Shown piece by piece: positions 34,037-42,076 of a stretch of DNA of 64,000 bases (position 1 is its first letter; each line of letters opens with the position of its first letter). The position numbers and the translations under genes were made by a program. The stretch is from assembly GCF_001693385.1 (NCBI RefSeq), contig NZ_CP016428.1, forward strand, positions 2,728,001 to 2,792,000, written 5' to 3'. Below the pieces are notes generated by a model. The model did not search any database and was not told where the DNA came from. It saw only the letters and a program-made list of their open reading frames with translations. This stretch comes from Bradyrhizobium icense (GTDB lineage Bacteria > Pseudomonadota > Alphaproteobacteria > Rhizobiales > Xanthobacteraceae).

Positions 34037-34825
34037 TCAGAAAATGCCCGGGACCAGCATCGCGACCTTTTCGCGATAGCGCCGGTACTCATCGCCGAAC
34101 ATCGTCACCAGATCGCGCTCTTCGAGGTAGATGCCGACGAAGATGTAAGCCGTCGTCACCGCAGCGAACAGCAGGTGGCCCTGCGTCATCGTCGGCGTGC
34201 ACCAGAACGCGATGATGAAACCGAGATAGATCGGGTGCCGGATCAGGCGATAGAGGCCCGGCGTCTTGAACTTCATGGGCTCGACCATGCGGCCGGCGAA
34301 ATGGGAGACCACTTGCGTCAATCCGAACAGCTCGAAATGGCTGATCAGGAATGTGCTGTAGAGCACTGTGAGCCAGCCCACGAAGCCGCCCGCGATCGCG
34401 ATCCCGGCGAAAACGGGATTCTCTATATGCCAGACCACCGCAGGCATCGGCTGCCATTGCCAGAACAACAGGATCAGCGTCAGGCTCGTCAGCAACACAT
34501 AGGTTGAGCGTTCGATAGCAGGTGAGGCGAAGCGCGTGAACAATCTCTTGAAACCCTGACGCGCCATGCCGCTGTGCTGCACGGCAAAGATCGACATCAG
34601 CACCAGGTTCGTCAGCAAGGCTGTCATCGGCGAAGATGCCGGACCGGTGTTGATGTTCTTCGGTACGACGTACTGCGAGACGAAGCCGACGGCGTAGAGG
34701 AACGTGCCGAGGAAGATCAGGTAGACGAGACCGCCGTAGCACAGCGTGAGTAGTCTCGCTGCGAAAGAAACCACCGCCGGCGGCGTTGCAGGACTGTTCG
34801 GCCCGGTGTGCATCGTAATGGACAT
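34037..34825 (-). CDS. mddA: Methanethiol S-methyltransferase
   Basis: The 262-residue integral membrane enzyme methylates methanethiol to dimethyl sulfide with S-adenosylmethionine. Six or so hydrophobic segments are followed by the NnrU/isoprenylcysteine-methyltransferase-like C-terminus, FKTPGLYRLIRHPIYLGFIIAFWC and YLEERDLVTMFGDEYRRYR, whose RHPIYLG and ExR/D motifs form the cofactor site. Inner motifs such as MARQGFKRLFTRFASPAIERSTY and VLYSTFLISHFELFGLTQV match the MddA branch. The start ATG 34825 has GGAGAT upstream. Bradyrhizobium is one of the groups where MddA was described. Confidence 0.85.
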   Translation of the reverse strand: MSITMHTGPNSPATPPAVVSFAARLLTLCYGGLVYLIFLGTFLYAVGFVSQYVVPKNINTGPASSPMTALLTNLVLMSIFAVQHSGMARQGFKRLFTRFASPAIERSTYVLLTSLTLILLFWQWQPMPAVVWHIENPVFAGIAIAGGFVGWLTVLYSTFLISHFELFGLTQVVSHFAGRMVEPMKFKTPGLYRLIRHPIYLGFIIAFWCTPTMTQGHLLFAAVTTAYIFVGIYLEERDLVTMFGDEYRRYREKVAMLVPGIF

Positions 34826-34879
34826 GTTCAATCTCCTTCCGTTTGAAATGGTGATGTCTGGCAATAATCTTGGTGGGCA

Positions 34880-35137
34880 CTATCTGAGGCGGCGCCGCTT
34901 GCGTAGCTGCGCTGCTTTCTCGACGGCTTTATCGAGCGGGCCGCGGTAGATGCGCGTCCGATCCAGTTCGTGCCAATCGAGCCGGTGGAACGCGCAGAGC
35001 CGGGCCTGCTGCTCGCGATAGGCGGTGGTTGCTGCAGCCCAATGGTTGAAAAACCGCCGCAGGCGCGCGAGCAACAGGAGAGCGCTTCTCCGCAGCCGAG
35101 GCGTTGTCGCTGATGAGAATGCAGCAATCGTGGTCAT
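34880..35137 (-). CDS. DUF1127-domain protein
   Basis: The 85-residue product from ATG 35137 ends in a DUF1127-like helix pair: a Trp/Arg-containing stretch (LRRFFNHWAAATTAYREQQ) and LDWHELDRTRIYRGPLDKAVEKA. DUF1127 proteins are short Arg-rich regulators; some act with RNA or in phosphate and carbon metabolism in Agrobacterium. Here the spacing between the two blocks is slightly longer than in the shortest members. The rest of the upstream frame to 35296 has no domain character. Confidence 0.75.
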   Translation of the reverse strand: MTTIAAFSSATTPRLRRSALLLLARLRRFFNHWAAATTAYREQQARLCAFHRLDWHELDRTRIYRGPLDKAVEKAAQLRKRRRLR

Positions 35138-35423
35138 CGGGCGGCCCTCCGGCGAGGGTGACCGGCGTTGGCCGCGCAGCCTTGCGGCATCAAGCCTTCT
35201 GGCGAAACATTGGAATTGATGGGAACAAGCAGACAGGTCATGGGGTCTCCGGTTGAACGAGGGTTGACCTGTCTCTAAATTGAGTTGCCCTTCCAAGCTT
35301 GGCGGAGTTCTTCAGAACACCTTGGTTTTTCCTTCCTGCAGCGGTTGTTTTTGCTCGATTTGTTTCATTGATTTCTGTGATGGGTGCCAGGGCACGGATC
35401 GCATTGCACTAGTAGAGGTGGTA

Positions 35424-37079
35424 ATGCAGTACCGATTTGCCGAGTTCGAGTTGGACCTAAGCCAGCAAGAGCTGCGTCGGCTTGGCGAGTCCGTGCATAT
35501 CGAGCCCCAAGTGTTTGATCTCATCGTCCACCTGGTGCGCCACCATGACCGCATCGTCAGCAAGGATGAGCTGATCGAGGCCGTCTGGAATGGCCGGATT
35601 ATCTCGGAGGCCGCGCTTTCCAGCCGCATCAATGGGGCTCGCCGTGCGCTTGGCGACAACGGAATCGACCAGTTCTTCATCCGGACGCTGCACAAGCGGG
35701 GGTTTCGTTTCGTCGGCGACGTTCAGGCCATCAGCACGCCGACAACCGACGCGGAGGCGGCCCGGCTGGTTCCCGAGGAAGGTGCTTCAACGGCCGATCC
35801 TCCCGTCCGCGTCTCGGTGTCACCAGAAGTATCCCGCCTCGATAACATTGTCTCGGAATCGGTGAAGGCCGAGGCCAATACGCGACCGTCGATCGCGGTG
35901 CTGCCGTTCGGGAACATGTCTGGCGATCCCGAGAACGACTATTTCAGCTATGGGCTGACCGAGGACATCATTCGCCTCCTTGCACGCAACCGGTGGCTTT
36001 CGGTGATCTCGCGGCACTCGACCGTCGGATTCCAGGGGCGGGTGGTCGATGCCCGTGAAGTCGGTGAGCTGCTCGGCGTCCGCTATGTGTTGGTCGGCAG
36101 CGTTCGCAAGAGCCGCGATACCGTGCGGATCACGGCAGAGCTCGTCCGGGCGGCGGACGGCAAGCAGTTATGGGCAGACAAATACGACCTGGAGCTCGAA
36201 TACATCTTCGATATCCAGGAGGAGATGGCACGCCAGATCGCCGCAACGATCGAGCCGGAGCTTTCGAAGGTCGAGCAGCAGCTTGCCGCCCGCAAGGCGC
36301 CGGAAAGCCTGGACGCCTGGGATTGCTACCAGCGCGGCCTGTGGAATCTGTGGCGCTTCACCACGCCGGGGTTCGACACGGCCGAGGAGTATTTCCAGCG
36401 CGCGATCGATGCTGATCCGAACTTTGCGCGCGGTCATGGTGCCCTCAGCTATGTCAATCTGCAGCGCGCCTTCATCGACGAGCCGAAGGATCGCCCGGCG
36501 CGGCTGGAAACGGCGCTGCGCCAGGCGCGTCATGCGGTGGCGCTCGATGAGCTCGATTGTTTTTGTCACTGTGCGCTCGGACGCGCCCTGTGCCTGACCC
36601 ATCAGAATGACGAGGCGCTGGCGGCACTCGACGTGTCGCTGGAGCTAAATCCGAGTTTCGCGCAAGCCTATTTCGCGCAAGGATTCAACATGCTGTGGTA
36701 CGGACGGGAGGTCGAGGCGGAAACGCTGCTCGATCGCGCGACCATGCTGAGCCCGCGCGACAGCCACATTTCTGCGTTCCACCATGTTCGCTCCTGGGCG
36801 CACTTCTCCCTCGGCGAGTACGACATCGCGGTTGAGTTCGCCCGACGGGCAACCCGGCAACCCAATGTCACCTATCAGGCCTATGCGTCGCTTGCGGCCT
36901 CGCTCGGCCTGCTCGGCGATGCGACGCAGGCGAAAGCGGCGGCGGCCGAGCTTCTGCAGCGCAAGCCGAACTACAGCATCGGGACGGCACGACAGGAGTT
37001 CTTCTTCTGCAACGATGTCGGCTTTATCGACCGGTTCGTCGAAGGGCTGCGCGTGGCGGGAGTTCCGGCGAAAGGCTGA
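35424..37079 (+). CDS. CadC-like winged-helix regulator with TPR repeats
   Basis: The 551-residue protein starts with an OmpR/CadC-type winged helix: YRFAEFELDLSQQELRRLGESVHIEPQVFDLI, then EAVWNGRIISEAALSSRINGARRALGD and RGFRFVGDV. After a linker it has a TolB-N/FlgO-like domain (PSIAVLPFGNMSGDPENDYFSYGLTEDI, residues about 155-280), followed by TPR helices to the C-terminus. No transmembrane segment is seen. Such proteins are found next to adenylate-cyclase-like genes in Bradyrhizobium and are likely cytosolic transcription regulators; the signal is not known. ATG 35424 is preferred because the domain begins right there and AGAGG precedes it. Confidence 0.85.
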   Translation: MQYRFAEFELDLSQQELRRLGESVHIEPQVFDLIVHLVRHHDRIVSKDELIEAVWNGRIISEAALSSRINGARRALGDNGIDQFFIRTLHKRGFRFVGDVQAISTPTTDAEAARLVPEEGASTADPPVRVSVSPEVSRLDNIVSESVKAEANTRPSIAVLPFGNMSGDPENDYFSYGLTEDIIRLLARNRWLSVISRHSTVGFQGRVVDAREVGELLGVRYVLVGSVRKSRDTVRITAELVRAADGKQLWADKYDLELEYIFDIQEEMARQIAATIEPELSKVEQQLAARKAPESLDAWDCYQRGLWNLWRFTTPGFDTAEEYFQRAIDADPNFARGHGALSYVNLQRAFIDEPKDRPARLETALRQARHAVALDELDCFCHCALGRALCLTHQNDEALAALDVSLELNPSFAQAYFAQGFNMLWYGREVEAETLLDRATMLSPRDSHISAFHHVRSWAHFSLGEYDIAVEFARRATRQPNVTYQAYASLAASLGLLGDATQAKAAAAELLQRKPNYSIGTARQEFFFCNDVGFIDRFVEGLRVAGVPAKG

Positions 37080-37088
37080 GCCTCGCGA

Positions 37089-37934
37089 TCACGGCTGGGG
37101 ACCGGACAGGTTCATTTCGCGCTCGGCGCGGAACACATTGCTGTAAAGGTTTGCAATCCACTGACGCCCCCTTGAGGTGACGTTGAGATAGCGTATCGCT
37201 GTCTGGATCTGCGGAGCCACATTGTTCCAGTAGAACTGCGGATACTTGTAGACGACATCAGCCGGCGTCTCGTAGCCGAGCGTCTTGGTCAGGCCGATCT
37301 CCTGAAATTCATAGAACAGGGCATTCGACTTTTTCAGGTAATTGGGGTCGCCGAGCTGCCCGATCAGGTCGGCCGCGCGGAGTAACAATCCTTCCTCATC
37401 GACCAGATCGTCGCCCGACGCTTCCGGGTAGGGAAAGCGGGTATATTCAATCGCCCTGGCGATCCGGCTGGCGTCGACTTCTTCCGCCGTGTCGAGGCGT
37501 TCGAAGACAAATAGTTTTGAGCGGTCTACATGGTAGGGCGCTAGCGACGCATCGGACGAGCCTCTCGGCAAGCGAATGGTTCGGCCGCTGAGGTCGGCAA
37601 CATAGGACTCACCGTCATCTCCCTGAACGGTTCCTCTGACATATCCGATGTCGTGGGTCAGGCACGCCAGGATGAAGTTGGCGTAGTCGTCGGGCGTCGT
37701 CGGCCGCAACACCGCCCGTCCCATCAGGATGTCGTGGCCGGCCAGGGTGACGAGCAGGGAATGCTCGACGTTGTGATAGAGCGCGTCGCTGTTGCCGATG
37801 CATTCCAATGTGAGCCGGGCGGCATAGGGCAGGAACTCCGCCAGGCGGGCGTGCGATGCGCCAAACCGGCTCTTGGTTTCCGAGGTCAGAAATGTGCCCA
37901 GGGCCTGCGCTACGAGTTCCGGGATTGTGATCAT
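37089..37934 (-). CDS. HD-domain phosphohydrolase
   Basis: The 281-residue soluble protein carries an HD-type metal site: HNVEHSLLVTLAGHDIL (about residue 55), LTHDIGYVRGT (about 88) and a later Asp in LLRAADLIGQLGDPNYL. These order the H...HD...D ligands of metal-dependent phosphohydrolases that cleave nucleotides or cyclic nucleotides. ATG 37934 follows GGAGGTT, a strong ribosome site. It is convergent with the TPR regulator gene, 9 bases apart. Substrate unknown. Confidence 0.82.
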   Translation of the reverse strand: MITIPELVAQALGTFLTSETKSRFGASHARLAEFLPYAARLTLECIGNSDALYHNVEHSLLVTLAGHDILMGRAVLRPTTPDDYANFILACLTHDIGYVRGTVQGDDGESYVADLSGRTIRLPRGSSDASLAPYHVDRSKLFVFERLDTAEEVDASRIARAIEYTRFPYPEASGDDLVDEEGLLLRAADLIGQLGDPNYLKKSNALFYEFQEIGLTKTLGYETPADVVYKYPQFYWNNVAPQIQTAIRYLNVTSRGRQWIANLYSNVFRAEREMNLSGPQP

Positions 37935-38152
37935 CTGAACCTCCACATCGGCGTGCGACGTCGCGAGACAGAGCGGGTATCGGCGTGGAATGATACCACA
38001 TCGCCGCCTACCCGGACGTGACCGGCGTCGCGACGGATGGGCCGGGCGTGACGTCGCCGAGCCGCCCCTGGGAGGCCAAAATCAAGATTATCTGGAGATT
38101 ATCTGAACATCGGCTCTAAGCGCGGACCGCCGGCTCGCGCCATATTACCTGC

Positions 38153-39124
38153 ATGAAACGACGAGATTTCATTGCATTGCTGGGTGCTGCGGTGGCCTGT
38201 CCGGCCGCCGCGCTCGCGCAGAATTCAGGGCGGGTTTATCGCATTTACTGGCTCTCCACGCAGTCCCAGCCCGATCCGTTTTTGGATGGCTTCCGGGAGG
38301 GGCTGCGCGCCCGGGGGTATCTCGAGGGCAAGAACGTCGTCCTTGATTTGCATTATGCGATCGGCAACCCGCAGGCGCTGCGCGAGGTGGCGTCGGAACT
38401 CAGGCGCGGCAAAGTCGATCTAGCCGTATCGAGCGGTCCGGCGACGCGTGCGATGACGGCGGTTGAGGAAGTGCCGGTGCTGTTTGCCCTGAGCGGCGAC
38501 CCCGTGGAACTGGGCCTCGTTAAAAGCCTCGGCCAGCCCGGCGGCAATTTCACCGGCTCGACCTTCCTGTCGCTGGAGCTGGCTGGCAAGCGGGTTGAAC
38601 TGCTGAAGGAAGTCCTCCCGAAGCTGCGCAAGCTTGCGGTCTTCTCGAACGCCAATCATCCGGGCGAACAGTCGGAGTGGCGCGCGACCAGGGAGGCCGC
38701 CTACAAGCTCGGCATCGAGCCGATCTACATTCCCTTCTCCGGCGCAAGCGAACTGGACAACGCGCTTGGGAAGGTCGCGGAGACAGATGCGGATGCGTTA
38801 CTGGTCTTCCCTGACGTTCTCACGATGGTGCACCGGGCCAAAATTGCCGACTTCGCCATCGCGCATCGGCTGCCTTCGATGTTTGGCTGGAGCGAATATT
38901 GCGACGCCGGCGGACTTCTGAGCTACGGCGCAAACCAGCGGGCGGCGTATTCCTGGCTTGCGACTTATGCCGACCGGATTCTGCGCGGGGAAAAGCCGGC
39001 CAATCTTCCTGTCCTTCAGCCCTCCAAGTTCGAGCTCGTCTTGAATCTCAGGACAGCCGAACGGCTCGGCATTGACCTCGACGAATCCTCCATCCTGTTT
39101 CGCGCCAACAGGGTGATCGAATGA
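38153..39124 (+). CDS. ABC-type periplasmic binding protein, no permease nearby
   Basis: The 323-residue protein has a twin-Arg-style start (KRRDFIALLGAAVACPAAALAQ) and the layout of the ABC substrate-binding family PF04392: VYRIYWLSTQSQPDPFLDGFREGLRARGYLEGKNVVL, VDLAVSSGPATRA, and a C-terminal LPVLQPSKFELVLNLRTAERLGI. Members of this family often have no transporter genes beside them; many are thought to bind aromatic or tryptophan-like ligands, but that is family-level knowledge. The next gene, on the same strand 31-46 bases later, encodes a Cache-HAMP nucleotide cyclase. Confidence 0.85.
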   Translation: MKRRDFIALLGAAVACPAAALAQNSGRVYRIYWLSTQSQPDPFLDGFREGLRARGYLEGKNVVLDLHYAIGNPQALREVASELRRGKVDLAVSSGPATRAMTAVEEVPVLFALSGDPVELGLVKSLGQPGGNFTGSTFLSLELAGKRVELLKEVLPKLRKLAVFSNANHPGEQSEWRATREAAYKLGIEPIYIPFSGASELDNALGKVAETDADALLVFPDVLTMVHRAKIADFAIAHRLPSMFGWSEYCDAGGLLSYGANQRAAYSWLATYADRILRGEKPANLPVLQPSKFELVLNLRTAERLGIDLDESSILFRANRVIE

Positions 39125-39170
39125 CGCGTCACACATCGGTTCGAACCGCCTTGCATTGGATTTCCCATTG

Positions 39171-40970
39171 GTGACTCGTCCGCGCCGCTCGCTGTTCATC
39201 AAGTATTTCATCACACTGTTTGTCGCAGTGGTGGTGCCTTTGATGCTGGGCTCTGCGAGCGAAGCGTGGTTCGCCTTTCGTGACAATCGCCTCTACCTCA
39301 ATGAGATTCTTCAGGTCGAAGCCCGTTCTGCAGCCGACCGGATTCAGGCCTTCACCGATGGAATTCGCGATCAGCTCGGCTGGGTCGTGCAGTTTCCCTG
39401 GACGCCGGGTGAGGACGACCGGCGCAGGATTGATGGATTGCGTTTGCTGCAGCAGGTACCGGCGATCGTTTCGCTTTCGATGGTCGACGCGACGGGCACC
39501 GAACGCGTTTTCGTATCTCGCGTGAGCATGAACCGAACCGGTCGCGGCGCTGACATGTCGGCAGATCCCGCGGTTATCGGCGCGCGTGCCCACCGGGTCT
39601 GGTATGGCCCGGTGCACTATCAACGCGATTCCGAACCTTACATGCGGATCGCGGTCGCGGGAAATCGCGCGGCCGCAGGGATTGTCGTTGCCGATATCAA
39701 TCTGAAATTGATTTGGGACATCATTGCTGGCATCAAGATCGGCGATACCGGCCACGCGCTCATTGTCGACGACACAGGGCGCCTGGTTGCCCATCCGGAC
39801 ATCAGCCTGGTTCTGCGCAGTGGTGCCGGGGCCGGCGACTTCAGCCGGCTTAAGTCGGAAGTCAGCGCCGCGAACGGATCCGCGGTCACCACGACGGGCG
39901 AGGACGGTACGCCCGTGGTTGCGCTTTCGGTGCGTGCCGCCAATGTGGATTGGACGGTGATTGCCGAACAGCCCGTGCTGGAAGCGTTTGAATCGATCCG
40001 CGCCGCGCTATGGCGCTCGCTGATACTCATCGTCATCGGCATCGTTTTCGCGTCTGTGCTCGCTTATTGGCGCGCGTGCCGGATGTGGGGACCGATCCGG
40101 CAACTCGAGAATGGCGTTGAGCGGATCGGGATGGGACAGTTCGATCATCGCATCACGATCCAAAGCCGCGACGAACTGGAGCAATTGGCGATCCGCTTCA
40201 ACCAGATGGCGGAGGAGCTCGGAGCCTCGCAGCAGAAGTCCGAGCGTATCAATCGCCTGAAGCAATTCCTTGCCCCACAGGTGGCCGAACTGGTTGAGCA
40301 TTCCGACCAGCGGCTGCTCGACGCACACCGGCGGGACGTGGTCGCGATTTTCGGCGATCTGCGCGGCTTCACTGCTTTTACCGCGCGTGCCGAGCCCGAT
40401 GCCATTCTGGCCGTGCTGAAGCAGTACTATGAAGCCGTTGGCGCCGTCACGGCGCGCCATGAGGCGACTTTGATCCGCTTCGCGGGAGACGGCGTGATGG
40501 TCCTCGTCAACGCGCCCGTTACTTGTGAGAACCCGGCATACCGCGGCGTTCGGCTTGCGATCGATATGCAGGCTGCGGTGCAATCCGTTGCCGGCACCTG
40601 GTCCGCAGGTGGCTGCGCGATCGGCTTCGGCGTCGGCGTCGCGATGGGACACGCGACCGTCGGAACCCTCGGCTATCAGGGGCGCCTCGACTACACGGCA
40701 ATCGGAAGCGTCGTCAATCTGGCCTCACGGCTTTGCAGCATGGCCGATGACGGACAGATTTTGCTGGACCCAATTATCAACGAACGCGTTAAGGACAGTT
40801 TCGCGCTCGCTTCAATCGGAGAGCGGCCCATTAAAGGCTACGATCGCGCGCTCGAGATTTTTGCCGTGACTCGCATGGACGCCTCCGCACCGACCGGGCG
40901 CGTCGATCGCGCCGGTGGGTCCGGTGCAGAACGATCGCGCCACGGATTGACGCTGACGGAAACAGCGTAG
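39171..40970 (+). CDS. Cache-HAMP adenylate/guanylate cyclase
   Basis: The roughly 600-residue membrane protein has a transmembrane helix near the N-terminus, an extracytoplasmic double-Cache sensor (about residues 35-280, with GDTGHALIVDDTGRLVAHPD), a second helix, a HAMP domain (about 310-365) and a class III nucleotide cyclase domain. The cyclase motifs are VAIFGDLRGFTAFTAR, RFAGDGVMVLVNAP and LDYTAIGSVVNLASRL, with both metal-binding aspartates. It makes cAMP or cGMP in response to an outside ligand. GTG 39171 or TTG 39156 are the possible starts; neither has a strong ribosome site. Translation from a shared mRNA with the binding-protein gene is likely. Confidence 0.88.
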   Translation: MTRPRRSLFIKYFITLFVAVVVPLMLGSASEAWFAFRDNRLYLNEILQVEARSAADRIQAFTDGIRDQLGWVVQFPWTPGEDDRRRIDGLRLLQQVPAIVSLSMVDATGTERVFVSRVSMNRTGRGADMSADPAVIGARAHRVWYGPVHYQRDSEPYMRIAVAGNRAAAGIVVADINLKLIWDIIAGIKIGDTGHALIVDDTGRLVAHPDISLVLRSGAGAGDFSRLKSEVSAANGSAVTTTGEDGTPVVALSVRAANVDWTVIAEQPVLEAFESIRAALWRSLILIVIGIVFASVLAYWRACRMWGPIRQLENGVERIGMGQFDHRITIQSRDELEQLAIRFNQMAEELGASQQKSERINRLKQFLAPQVAELVEHSDQRLLDAHRRDVVAIFGDLRGFTAFTARAEPDAILAVLKQYYEAVGAVTARHEATLIRFAGDGVMVLVNAPVTCENPAYRGVRLAIDMQAAVQSVAGTWSAGGCAIGFGVGVAMGHATVGTLGYQGRLDYTAIGSVVNLASRLCSMADDGQILLDPIINERVKDSFALASIGERPIKGYDRALEIFAVTRMDASAPTGRVDRAGGSGAERSRHGLTLTETA

Positions 40971-41183
40971 CAGCGACGACCCACGGCTCGCAATGGCGCG
41001 CATTGGCGGACAAGCCGTCGCTTCGCCCATCACAATGCTCCCGATAAGGTTGAGTAATGGGGCGATGTGAGAACCAAATTGCCTCGGAAATCCAGCGCCC
41101 CGGCCGCCGTTTTTGACGTGTTGATGGCCGCCGGTCCGTGCTATTTCTGGCCACCATTACCACCAAACCCCGGGGCTATCCCT

Positions 41184-42074
41184 TTGATCGACAAGCTTGA
41201 ACTTCTGCTGGCGCTGGCAAAGGAGCGGCATTTCGGGCGGGCGGCGGAAGCCTGCGGCGTCACGCAGCCGACCATGTCGACCAGCCTCAAGCAGCTCGAG
41301 GAAATTCTCGGCGTCATGCTGGTGCAGCGCGGCTCCCGCTTTCAGGGTTTTACGCCGGAGGGCGAGCGCACGCTCGACTGGGCCCGGCGCATCGTCGGCG
41401 ATGCCCGCGCCATGCGGCAGGAGATCAACAGCCTCAAGGACAAGCTCTCCGGCGAAATCCGGATCGCCGCGATCCCGACCGTGCTCGGCATGGTGGCGCA
41501 GCTCACGACGCCGTACCGCGCGCGCTATCCCGACGTGCGCTTTCGTATCCAGTCCTGCACGTCGGCCGACGTGCTGGGCCTGCTCGAAAATCTCGAGGTC
41601 GATGCCGGGCTGACCTATATCGAGAACGAGCCGATCGGCAAGGTCCGCACCATCCCGCTCTACAACGAGAACTATCGCCTGCTGACGGCGCCCGACGCCA
41701 TGTTCGGCGATCGCAAGCAGGTCACCTGGAAGGAGGTCGGGCAGGTGCCGCTGTGCCTGCTGACGCCGGACATGCAGAACCGCCGCATCATCGATCGCGC
41801 GCTGGCGTCCGTCGGGGCCGAGGCGACGCCGACGCTGACCTCGAACTCGCTGTTGGTGCTCTATACGCATGTGAAGACCGGACGCTGGGCGAGCGTGATG
41901 CCGGCCAAGCTTGCGGAGACGCTGGGGCTCGCCGACTCCGTCCGCAGCATCCCGATCGTCGATCCCGTCGTCGACTACAGCATCGGCATGGTGGTCCCGC
42001 AGCGCGATCCGATGACGCCCTTGATCGCGGCGCTGGTGCAGGTCGCCCGCGAAGTGGCGCCGACGCTGGCGTAG
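41184..42074 (+). CDS. LysR-family transcription regulator
   Basis: The protein has a LysR-type winged helix at the very N-terminus: IDKLELLLALAKERHFGRAAEACGVTQPTMSTSLKQLEEIL. The effector-binding domain follows, from GEIRIAAIPTVLGMVAQLTTPY to the C-terminus. TTG 41184 places the helix at the normal distance from the start; the frame is also open back to 41067, which would add 39 unusual residues. It is convergent with the histidine kinase gene, 2 bases apart. Genes of this subgroup are often near formate dehydrogenase or redox genes, but here no target is adjacent. Confidence 0.85.
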   Translation: MIDKLELLLALAKERHFGRAAEACGVTQPTMSTSLKQLEEILGVMLVQRGSRFQGFTPEGERTLDWARRIVGDARAMRQEINSLKDKLSGEIRIAAIPTVLGMVAQLTTPYRARYPDVRFRIQSCTSADVLGLLENLEVDAGLTYIENEPIGKVRTIPLYNENYRLLTAPDAMFGDRKQVTWKEVGQVPLCLLTPDMQNRRIIDRALASVGAEATPTLTSNSLLVLYTHVKTGRWASVMPAKLAETLGLADSVRSIPIVDPVVDYSIGMVVPQRDPMTPLIAALVQVAREVAPTLA

Positions 42075-42076
42075 GA

